In this document: in pieces, positions 23,979-30,600 of the stretch
How the letters are laid out: every line of letters starts with the position of its first letter
How positions within the stretch are numbered: the stretch's first letter is position 1
The notes under the pieces: generated by a model
Database searches by the model: none
The model's input: the letters and a program-made list of their open reading frames with translations, nothing else
What the model was told of the DNA's origin: nothing
Source of the DNA: an uncultured Bacteroidales bacterium
GTDB taxonomy: Bacteria; Bacteroidota; Bacteroidia; Bacteroidales; P3
Assembly (NCBI GenBank): GCA_937886715.1
Contig: CAKZZD010000002.1
Span: 99,659-163,658, forward strand
Direction: 5' to 3'
DNA length: 64,000 bases
Position numbers and translations under genes: made by a program

Positions 23979-24558
23979 AGCACAATTAGAAGGTATATTG
24001 TCGGACTGCTCAATGGTTTATCAGAAAATACTGTCCAGTGGAATGACTCTGAATAACAGGGAGAATGAAATAAGAGATAGACTTGCAGATTATCTTGAGG
24101 ATGACAGTTATAAAATGAGTCACACTTCTATTGTGAGGAATTTCCAAGTTGACCATGAGATCCAGGAAGGTGCACACGGCAGGATTGATTTTCGTTTTCA
24201 CCAAGTCAATCCATATGAGGGCCAACGAGTGTATTTCATTATCGAGTGCAAACGCCTCGACGGTAGCTGCCATTTGAACAAAGAATATGTCGAACAAGGT
24301 ATCAACCGTTTCAAGACTCCTGGAAAGTACAGCAGCAATCTTGGCGTAAATGGAATGATGGGGTTCCTTGTTAAACCTGTCGATGTGAACGTCACATGTC
24401 GGGATATCAATACACTTCTTGCTGGTAATGAATGCCTCGTTCCAGTTTCTCTGGCGAGTGTCAATGGATGTTATGAATATGAGTCAAGTCATCCTGTCAC
24501 ATCAGGAACCGTGATGTTATTGCATCTATGGATGGATTTCTCATCCTGTGTAAAATAG
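23935..24558 (+). CDS. PD-(D/E)xK-type nuclease-like protein, partner of the methylase
   Basis: A 207-residue protein starting inside the end of the methylase gene (44 bp overlap; ATG at 23935 or 23938). The middle has NRENEIRDRLADYLEDDSYK, HGRIDFRF and YFIIECKRLDG: Asp and the E-x-K triad of a restriction-type nuclease core, with an early Glu in the helix. This arrangement is frequent in small endonuclease-like proteins attached to large methylases. Its close coupling suggests a restriction subunit or an activity controlling the methylase. No close family name recognised. Confidence 0.65.
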   Translation: MMDAAIFQYGPLFRRAQLEGILSDCSMVYQKILSSGMTLNNRENEIRDRLADYLEDDSYKMSHTSIVRNFQVDHEIQEGAHGRIDFRFHQVNPYEGQRVYFIIECKRLDGSCHLNKEYVEQGINRFKTPGKYSSNLGVNGMMGFLVKPVDVNVTCRDINTLLAGNECLVPVSLASVNGCYEYESSHPVTSGTVMLLHLWMDFSSCVK

Positions 24559-24929
24559 GAATACAGGCAGCCTTTACCCTCGCTTCACCCTGCTTCCTGC
24601 CTTACTCCCGAGTAAGCTTAGAGTAAGGCTTGAGTAAGCCTGAAAGGAGCCTGTAAGCAGGGTAGAAGCAGCCTAAATGGAGCCTATAGCGAGAGTGAAG
24701 ACATCTTGAAGCTTGAAACCTGAAACTTGAACCCTGAACCTTGAACCCTGAACCTTGAAACCTGAAACGGCCGCAGGCCTATGAAACTTGAACCCTTTGC
24801 CTCCAGCGGCTTAGCCGCGAGGAAAACCCTAAAAATCCTTAATACTTTACCCTTTCTGCCTGCTATGTGGGGAAAAAGCAGTAATTTTGCACAGATGTAA
24901 ATTGAAAGAATTACTCATAATTGAAATAT
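24559..24929. other. Repeat-rich spacer before the TIR cluster
   Basis: No gene. From 24566 to about 24700 are short direct and inverted repeats (GAGTAAGCTTAGAGTAAGGC, CCTGCTTCCTGCC against AAGCAGGGTAGAAGCAG). From 24706 to 24795 is a TTGAA-type array (AACCCTGAACCTTGAACCCT and variants), broken by GGCCGCAGGCC. A -7 box lies at 24882-24889. Confidence 0.6.
24882..24889 (+). promoter_or_regulatory. Candidate -7 box (TAATTTTG) for the TIR operon
   Basis: TAATTTTG matches TAnnTTTG and lies about 40 bases before the first TIR gene. The following genes to 30326 run in one direction with short gaps or overlaps, so one promoter could serve them all. Confidence 0.55.
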
Positions 24930-25526
24930 ATGAAGATTGCGCGAGGCTATTTTGACAGTTATAGGAATGTGAATTCTAACGTTCTCAACGAAGCATACAA
25001 CCGTACTCGGTATTTCAGTGCCTCGGGGATGCGCTCTGCCAGTGGGACGACTGTTTTCATTTCTCATAAGCACAGCGATCTTGAGAGTGCAGGCGACATG
25101 AAAGACTTGAAGGGTATGCTCAATTATCTCAAGAATCGCTACAACGTTGTGCCGTATATTGACAGCATGGATAACAAGATGCCGAAAGAGACGTGCGCTG
25201 AGACAGCAAACCGAATAAAGTCCGTTATAGACGGTTGCAATAAGTTCTTGCTTTTGGCAACAAATAATGCAATCGCCTCCAAATGGTGCAATTGGGAAGT
25301 AGGCATAGCAGACAAAAAGAAACTCATTTCCAACGATATGGCAATCCTGCCTATGGTGGAAAGCCGTGATGCTCTTTATGACGGCAGCGAGTATTTGGAA
25401 CTTTATCCGTATATTGAGAAGCGTTATGATAGCTATGGTCATGAAGACCTGTATGTCTTTATCCGGAAATCAGACGGCACTTCACGATGGGTATCATTAG
25501 GCAGTTGGCTAAACGACACTTATTGA
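24930..25526 (+). CDS. TIR-domain protein (ThsB-like), first of the TIR cluster
   Basis: A 198-residue protein; ATG 24930 chosen over a TTG at 24921. After about 40 residues comes a TIR-type domain: TTVFISHKHSDLESAGDMKD, then VVPYIDSMDNKMPKET, AANRIKSVIDGCNKFLLLATN and SKWCNWEVGIAD, the last carrying the Glu that is catalytic in TIR NADases (W-C-x-x-E). TIR proteins of Thoeris make cyclic ADP-ribose signals from NAD+. It has 1 bp to the next gene and belongs to a seven-gene run. Enzymatic activity is inferred from the conserved Glu. Confidence 0.8.
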   Translation: MKIARGYFDSYRNVNSNVLNEAYNRTRYFSASGMRSASGTTVFISHKHSDLESAGDMKDLKGMLNYLKNRYNVVPYIDSMDNKMPKETCAETANRIKSVIDGCNKFLLLATNNAIASKWCNWEVGIADKKKLISNDMAILPMVESRDALYDGSEYLELYPYIEKRYDSYGHEDLYVFIRKSDGTSRWVSLGSWLNDTY

Positions 25527-25527
25527 T

Positions 25528-26691
25528 ATGACATACCGTTATCAACTCATATTTCTTGGCGATACTGCTAACCCTGCCTGTGACGCTATAAAGGGGGGCT
25601 TTTATGAGAAAGTCAATGAAATGGGACTTCCAAAAGAAGCCTTTGTAGAGATTTATTCCTTCAATTTCGGAGTGGATTATCAGAACAAACAGCCCTCTTT
25701 TGTTTACTATTTCGGCTCACTCAATCATCACGACAGAGATGTTGATATTCTCGACACGCTGATGTCTAATGGAGACGCGATTATCCCTGTGTTCTTCACC
25801 CAAGATGGTTTCTATAATGAAATCCCGAAGGTGATACAGGTGATGAATGGCAAGTTGTATGATAGCAACGATGTGAATTCCTTTGTGGATTACGCACTTG
25901 AATCGTTGCGACTGCTGCGGAAAAACCGCAGGTTGTTTATCAGCTATCGAAGGACAGACTCGGCAGGAGTTGCCAACCAGCTGTTTGATGCGTTGGTTCG
26001 TAACAATTATGACGTTTTTCTGGATTCATATTCAATAGCTGCAGCCACCAACTTCCAGGAAGAACTGCATCACCGTCTATCAGATTGCGATGTGCTGATT
26101 CAGTTATACACCGCAGGTTTCAAAGACAGCGAGTGGTGCAAAGAAGAGATCACCTCAGCCAATCAGAAGCAGATAGGTGTCGTAGAACTTGTCTGGCCAG
26201 GAGTCGATTTGGATAAACATAACTACCTTTGCGAGCCTGTCATTCTTTCGGATGCTTCATTCTTGGGAGATAGCAATACCCCTGAATCTCTACTAAAGGG
26301 TGAAGTGGTTGCTCATATAACACAGGTTGTGGAATCAGTCCGTGCGCGTAACATGGCAGCCCGTCAGGACAACCTTGTCGGAGAGTTTATAAGTGAAGCC
26401 AACAAGCAGGGGCGGCAACTTGTACAGGAGTATGTTTATCTTGTAGAAAATCAAAACGGAAAAAAACACGTGTTCATTCCTGCTGTAGGCGTCCCGCAGT
26501 CGTTTGATTGTTTCGAGTCCCTACGATTCAAGGAGCTTGTTCAAGACCCAAACAGTGAAATCTACCTGATATATGATGACCTGCGTATCAAAAAAGAATG
26601 GATAAAGCATCTCGACTGGCTTAATCAAAGTACGCTTGAAGTGAAGACAATAAAGAAAAAAGAGTTTGCGCTATGGCTAAACAACCATTGA
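25528..26691 (+). CDS. TIR-domain protein with N- and C-terminal extensions, 387 aa
   Basis: Residues about 134-235 form a clear TIR domain: RRLFISYRRTDSAGVANQLF, YDVFLDSYSIAAATNFQEEL, CDVLIQLYTAGF and DSEWCKEEITSA with the W-C-x-x-E glutamate. The N-terminal 120 residues (YRYQLIFLGDTANPACDAIK, SFVYYFGSLNHHDRDVDILD) look like a second alpha/beta module, possibly a degenerate TIR or deoxyribosyltransferase-like sensor. The last 110 residues (KHVFIPAVGVPQSF and YLIYDDLRIKKEWIKHLDW) are not recognised. It overlaps the SLOG-like gene by 19 bp, indicating tight coupling. Confidence 0.8.
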   Translation: MTYRYQLIFLGDTANPACDAIKGGFYEKVNEMGLPKEAFVEIYSFNFGVDYQNKQPSFVYYFGSLNHHDRDVDILDTLMSNGDAIIPVFFTQDGFYNEIPKVIQVMNGKLYDSNDVNSFVDYALESLRLLRKNRRLFISYRRTDSAGVANQLFDALVRNNYDVFLDSYSIAAATNFQEELHHRLSDCDVLIQLYTAGFKDSEWCKEEITSANQKQIGVVELVWPGVDLDKHNYLCEPVILSDASFLGDSNTPESLLKGEVVAHITQVVESVRARNMAARQDNLVGEFISEANKQGRQLVQEYVYLVENQNGKKHVFIPAVGVPQSFDCFESLRFKELVQDPNSEIYLIYDDLRIKKEWIKHLDWLNQSTLEVKTIKKKEFALWLNNH

Positions 26692-27260
26692 ACATATTTC
26701 TCTCGGCAAGTATTCCTTTACCGGAGAGGGACCCTAAGTATATTGAGACAGCTGATGTGATAGCCATTAGAGATTCGGTTATAGCTTTGGCTTCAACCGT
26801 TTTGCCTCATTATAACCTCATTTTTGGTGGCCATCCCTCCATTACGGCACTCATTGCCCACGTGCTCACTCATTCCAATATCGATGTTAATGACCATGTG
26901 ACACTCTATCAATCGGCCTTTTTTTACGACCAATTTCCTACGGAGAACAAATACGTTCCGCACAAGGAATACACCCCTAATCTTGGCGACAGAACTAACA
27001 GTCTAAATGAGATGCGTCGTGCAATGATTGAGGACAACATTTATTCTGCTGCATTTTTTATCGGTGGTATGGAAGGCGTTGAGGATGAATTTCTCGCTTT
27101 TACCAAAGCTCATCCAGACACAGTAGTTTTTCCTGTTGCCAGTACTGGCGCAGCAGCCAAGATTCTTTTTGATAAAAATCCAGGGGCATACGAATCAAGG
27201 TTACTTACAGACCTCGCGTATGCATCGCTATTCAAAGATCTATTGAACCTAAATTTTTAA
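26673..27260 (+). CDS. SLOG-like nucleotide-sensing protein
   Basis: A 195-residue alpha/beta protein. NIFLSASIPLPERDPKYIET, ALASTVLPHYNLIFGGHPSI and AFFIGGMEGVEDEFLAF form a Rossmann-like set matching the SLOG superfamily (SMF/DprA-LOG), specifically the type that accompanies TIR domains. In Thoeris ThsA a SLOG domain binds the cyclic ADP-ribose made by the TIR protein; here the SLOG-like unit is free-standing. It overlaps the preceding TIR gene by 19 bp and ends 4 bp before a small membrane protein, so sensor and membrane effector may work as a split pair. Exact SLOG subfamily not certain. Confidence 0.7.
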   Translation: MAKQPLNIFLSASIPLPERDPKYIETADVIAIRDSVIALASTVLPHYNLIFGGHPSITALIAHVLTHSNIDVNDHVTLYQSAFFYDQFPTENKYVPHKEYTPNLGDRTNSLNEMRRAMIEDNIYSAAFFIGGMEGVEDEFLAFTKAHPDTVVFPVASTGAAAKILFDKNPGAYESRLLTDLAYASLFKDLLNLNF

Positions 27261-27264
27261 TGAT

Positions 27265-27729
27265 ATGGAAAAACCAATATATACAGATGATGAGCGTCTG
27301 TATCTGCAAATGATGCAGGCCAATATAGAACGAATGTCATCTAACAGTGCTAATTGCAAGACTTGGGTTTTAAGCCTGATAACAGGATTCTTTGCTTTAT
27401 TAACTGTCATTAAGGCCCTAAGTTGGTGGTTCCTTTTGACACTGGTTCCTATTGTTATGTTTTGGTATTTGGATGGTTATTTTCTCTCCATTGAACGCGG
27501 AATGCGAAACAGGCAACGAGACTTCCTGAATAAGCAAACCGAGGCAAATGACGATTATTGCCAGGCACTTTATAATTTCGCGAAAATGGAATCATCTGTT
27601 GATGATAAGGAGAAAGGACTGGTCAAGACCACCAATTGTCGGTTTACAAAGTCAATCTGGCCTTTTTATGTGGTTTTCTCTGTGTTGATTGTCATAGCAA
27701 CAATCGCTATTTGTCTGTTAGGCAGGTAA
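27265..27729 (+). CDS. Small membrane protein, possible SLATT/2TM-type effector
   Basis: A 154-residue protein with hydrophobic segments at about residues 34-52 (WVLSLITGFFALLTVIKAL), 55-72 (WFLLTLVPIVMFWYLDGY) and 130-151 (PFYVVFSVLIVIATIAICLL), separated by a long charged cytosolic stretch. A short N-terminal helix (DDERLYLQMMQANIERMSSN) precedes the first membrane pair, as in the SLATT and related 2TM families that associate with SLOG and CD-NTase systems and are predicted pores. It lies directly behind the SLOG-like gene. Pore formation is inferred from family behaviour. Confidence 0.65.
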   Translation: MEKPIYTDDERLYLQMMQANIERMSSNSANCKTWVLSLITGFFALLTVIKALSWWFLLTLVPIVMFWYLDGYFLSIERGMRNRQRDFLNKQTEANDDYCQALYNFAKMESSVDDKEKGLVKTTNCRFTKSIWPFYVVFSVLIVIATIAICLLGR

Positions 27730-27791
27730 CATAGCCTTGCTTCGGACAATATTTCAGGAAGAATAGCATTGTTTGATTTAAAAATAAGCTT

Positions 27792-28478
27792 ATGGGCAAA
27801 AAGATTTTTGTGTCATATAAATATGCAGATAATAGTGTGCAACATTTAGACTCGATGCCCTGGTACGAGACAACAACGGCACGCCATTATGTCGATGTCT
27901 TGCAATTTAAGTTGGACGAGGAAGACCATATCAACAAAGGTGAAGATGATGGGGAAGACTTATCCGACTTTGCTGATGAGACTATATGGTCAAAGCTGCG
28001 TGAAAAGATATATGACAGTTCGGTGACAATTGTGCTGATCTCTCCAGGAATGCGAGATTCTTGGAAAAGTGAGAAAGACCAGTGGATTCCCTGGGAAATA
28101 TCATATTCTCTACGTGAGACCGCAAGAAACGACCGCACAAGCCGTCGCAATGGCGTGTTGGCTGTTGTACTACCTGATAATAGCGGCAGTTATGATTACG
28201 CCTTGGAGAAACGGACATGTTGCAACTCTGGTTGTAATACGTGGAAAAGAGACTCTTTTTTCTGGATATTGCGGGAGAATATGTTTAACAAAAAGGCTCC
28301 AACAATCCATAATTGTAATCAGGGGACAACGGTGTACACTGGTTGGTTCAGTTATATCCACATGGTCAGGTGGGAGGACTTTATAAGCAATATCAATTAC
28401 TGGGTAGGGGTTGCTGAGTCTATACAGAACAATAAAGACGATTACAACATCAAGGTCAATATGCCTGATAACATATAG
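27792..28478 (+). CDS. TIR-like (DUF1863/ThsB-type) protein, 228 aa
   Basis: Starts MGKKIFVSYKYADNSVQHLD, the first strand and loop of the DUF1863 TIR-like family. Next come ARHYVDVLQFKLDEEDHINK, GEDLSDFADETIWSKLREKI, SSVTIVLISPGMR and KDQWIPWEISYSLRE, with a Glu in the position of the TIR catalytic residue. The stretch RTCCNSGCNTWKRDSFFWIL, with paired cysteines, is unusual for the family and could bind metal. It follows the membrane protein by 62 bp and precedes another ThsB-like gene by 11 bp. Confidence 0.75.
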   Translation: MGKKIFVSYKYADNSVQHLDSMPWYETTTARHYVDVLQFKLDEEDHINKGEDDGEDLSDFADETIWSKLREKIYDSSVTIVLISPGMRDSWKSEKDQWIPWEISYSLRETARNDRTSRRNGVLAVVLPDNSGSYDYALEKRTCCNSGCNTWKRDSFFWILRENMFNKKAPTIHNCNQGTTVYTGWFSYIHMVRWEDFISNINYWVGVAESIQNNKDDYNIKVNMPDNI

Positions 28479-28489
28479 CAAGAACAGAA

Positions 28490-29035
28490 ATGAAAAGACG
28501 AGTATTCTATAGTTTTCACTTTGCGAACGATTATTGGCGCGTTCAGCAGATACGTAATATGGGGGTCATAGAAGGCAATACCCCTGTGTCTTCCAATGAA
28601 TGGGAAGAAGTTAAGCGCAAGGGCAATGACAATATCAAGAGATGGATCAACGACAATATGTTTGGTCGTTCGTGTGTTGTGGTGCTGGCAGGTCGCTACA
28701 CGTCCGGACGGAAATGGGTGAAGTACGAGATTGAACATGCTTGGAAGGAAGGCAAGGGTATTGTAGTAGTCTATATTCACGGCTTGAAAAATGCCTTAGG
28801 CGAGCAGGACGTGCAGGGTGACAATCCTCTGAAGGCTTTTTGCATAGACAAGACGTTTAACTATATCGTCCAACACGAAATACCCGCCGACGGGAATGAG
28901 ATAAACCTTTCCAAGGTTTGCAAGGCGTATAATCCACCATACGCCTATAGCGGCAATGTCTATGATTATATATCAGAGCATCTGGATGACTGGTGTGAGG
29001 AGGCTATCAGAATTCGAAATCAATATCCCAAATAA
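28490..29035 (+). CDS. ThsB-type TIR protein, 181 aa
   Basis: The start KRRVFYSFHFANDYWRVQQI, then NTPVSSNEWEEVKRKGN, IKRWINDNMFGRSCVVVLAG and KWVKYEIEHAWKEGKGIVVV, is the standard pattern of the ThsB/DUF1863 TIR proteins of Thoeris, with the conserved Glu in KYEIEHAW. The length is near that of ThsB (about 180-200 residues). It is the fourth TIR-type protein of the cluster. In Thoeris, several ThsB paralogues in one locus respond to different phages and feed one effector; that model fits here but is not demonstrated. Confidence 0.8.
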   Translation: MKRRVFYSFHFANDYWRVQQIRNMGVIEGNTPVSSNEWEEVKRKGNDNIKRWINDNMFGRSCVVVLAGRYTSGRKWVKYEIEHAWKEGKGIVVVYIHGLKNALGEQDVQGDNPLKAFCIDKTFNYIVQHEIPADGNEINLSKVCKAYNPPYAYSGNVYDYISEHLDDWCEEAIRIRNQYPK

Positions 29036-29051
29036 AACGAGGCATTGATGT

Positions 29052-30326
29052 ATGAATAACCCTATCGTTGAGAATCTACGTGGTCAGATACAAGACTACC
29101 GCACCGCCGAATATTTCAAGGAGGTGTTGAGTTGTTACTATGGTGGCAACCTTCGATCTGCGGTGGTCATGCTCTATGCTACTGTGATATGTGACCTGCT
29201 GTATAAATTGGAGCAGTTAACCTCCGAATTTGGGGATAATGGGGCGCAGAAGATTCTCGACGATTTAGAGTCGCGGTGGGATGCTAACCCAAGGAATCCT
29301 GATTGGGAAACGGACTTGCCCAAGCAATGTTTCGAAGCACATAAGATTCTCGATGCGGCAAGCTACAGCAATTTTGATGCCTTACAGAAATTACGCCATC
29401 TCTGTGCCCATCCGGCATTGAAGGGTAACAAAGAATTATATCAGCCCACAGGGGAGATGGTGCTGGGTCATATTGTCAATATGCTAAAAGAAGTTTTGAC
29501 AAGACCGGCACTTATGAATAAAGACTTTGTCAATATTTTCTTGGAAGACATAGCGACAGTCCAAGACCAGATGGTCACCATAGATCAGTTGAGCCGGTAT
29601 TTGAAAGCCCGTTATTTTAATAAGTACGATGATGTACCTTTGTTTTATACATTGTTCAAATCATTGTGGAAATTAGTTTTCTCTTTGCGAAACGAACAGT
29701 GTGATGAGAACAGGGATGTCAATTTCAGGGCACTCCAGATACTTGCTGACATTTATGGTAACCAGTTCATGGAGAGATTTGAGAAAGAGAATAGTGTCTT
29801 TGCCAAAAATTTGAATGCGGATGACGATGATCTGTTGAGATTATACATAGAGTTTGTCAATATCTACATCAATTTTTACACGAAGATGCCCGAGGACATG
29901 CGGTTGAAACTGGAAGCAGTCATTAGTGGTAGTGAAGACTTTAAAGCCTTAGCTATTTTCCTATCAAACAATCCACTTGAGCACATAAGGAAATCATCAC
30001 CGCAGCGTCGAAGCACGATAACTTATTTGTCAGACTATTTGCGTGATAATGTTAGTGCAGCGGAGTCGTTAGATTATAATATCAATGTGTATGGTGACAG
30101 TAGAAGTTTTGACCAAGCTGACTGGCGTTACGATAATCTAATCCTTCCTTATCTGAAGGAGTTTACAATTGAGCAACTTAAGCGAATAATGAGATATACC
30201 TGTGACAACGGACAAATATTTGCACGTCGTAGAGCGGACACGGCTAATAGAACTATAAAGAATCGAGTAAATCAATTGGATGAAAACTTTAGCTTTGCTG
30301 AGTATCAGTATTTCAATAGGATATGA
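29052..30326 (+). CDS. All-helical protein with HEPN-like motif, last gene of the TIR cluster
   Basis: A 424-residue, mostly helical protein. Near residue 117-125, LQKLRHLCAHPAL carries Arg-x4-His, the active-site motif of HEPN ribonucleases, in the expected setting at the start of a helix after a helix with conserved acidic residues. An upstream segment (YYGGNLRSAVVMLYATVICD) also fits the HEPN helix with Arg and Ala. The C-terminal 250 residues (SAAESLDYNINVYGDSRSFD and LKEFTIEQLKRIMRY) are unrecognised. It starts 16 bp after the ThsB-type gene. A ribonuclease effector would be a second output beside the membrane protein; this is an inference. Confidence 0.55.
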   Translation: MNNPIVENLRGQIQDYRTAEYFKEVLSCYYGGNLRSAVVMLYATVICDLLYKLEQLTSEFGDNGAQKILDDLESRWDANPRNPDWETDLPKQCFEAHKILDAASYSNFDALQKLRHLCAHPALKGNKELYQPTGEMVLGHIVNMLKEVLTRPALMNKDFVNIFLEDIATVQDQMVTIDQLSRYLKARYFNKYDDVPLFYTLFKSLWKLVFSLRNEQCDENRDVNFRALQILADIYGNQFMERFEKENSVFAKNLNADDDDLLRLYIEFVNIYINFYTKMPEDMRLKLEAVISGSEDFKALAIFLSNNPLEHIRKSSPQRRSTITYLSDYLRDNVSAAESLDYNINVYGDSRSFDQADWRYDNLILPYLKEFTIEQLKRIMRYTCDNGQIFARRRADTANRTIKNRVNQLDENFSFAEYQYFNRI

Positions 30327-30396
30327 TAAGATAATGAATATCTAAAGTTTTATTTATGTCAGATAATTCATCAAATATACGTATAGCCAAGAACGA

Positions 30397-30594
30397 ATGA
30401 CTGGAATTACAAACAGTTCATCATTTCAGCGAATAGAAGAATCAAAAAAACAAGAAGTGTTTATGAAACTCAAAGACAGCGGAGCCTCACTCCAGCAGTT
30501 GGAGCGGCTTACGGAAATAGGAAAAGATTCATCGTATGTGGAGCACGGGGCACTGAGCTGCCCCCGGTCCACTGTCTTTGTGTTTTTGTCTTAG
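30397..30594 (+). pseudogene. Small fragment resembling the C-terminus of a Y1-type transposase
   Basis: A 65-codon frame between the defence island and the polysaccharide locus. The segment VFMKLKDSGASLQQLERLTE followed by IGK resembles the helix-turn-helix-like tail of REP-associated Y1 transposases in Bacteroidetes (KLKxxGxSxRQLxRLTGI). Nothing of the His-hydrophobe-His catalytic part is present. If real it marks the edge of an old insertion; the similarity is short and may be chance. Confidence 0.3.
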
Positions 30595-30600
30595 TATATC

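Noticed and set aside
24706..24795. Possible CRISPR array in the TTGAA repeats
   Set aside because: Units are 7-8 bp and variable, without uniform repeats and unique spacers; no cas genes nearby.
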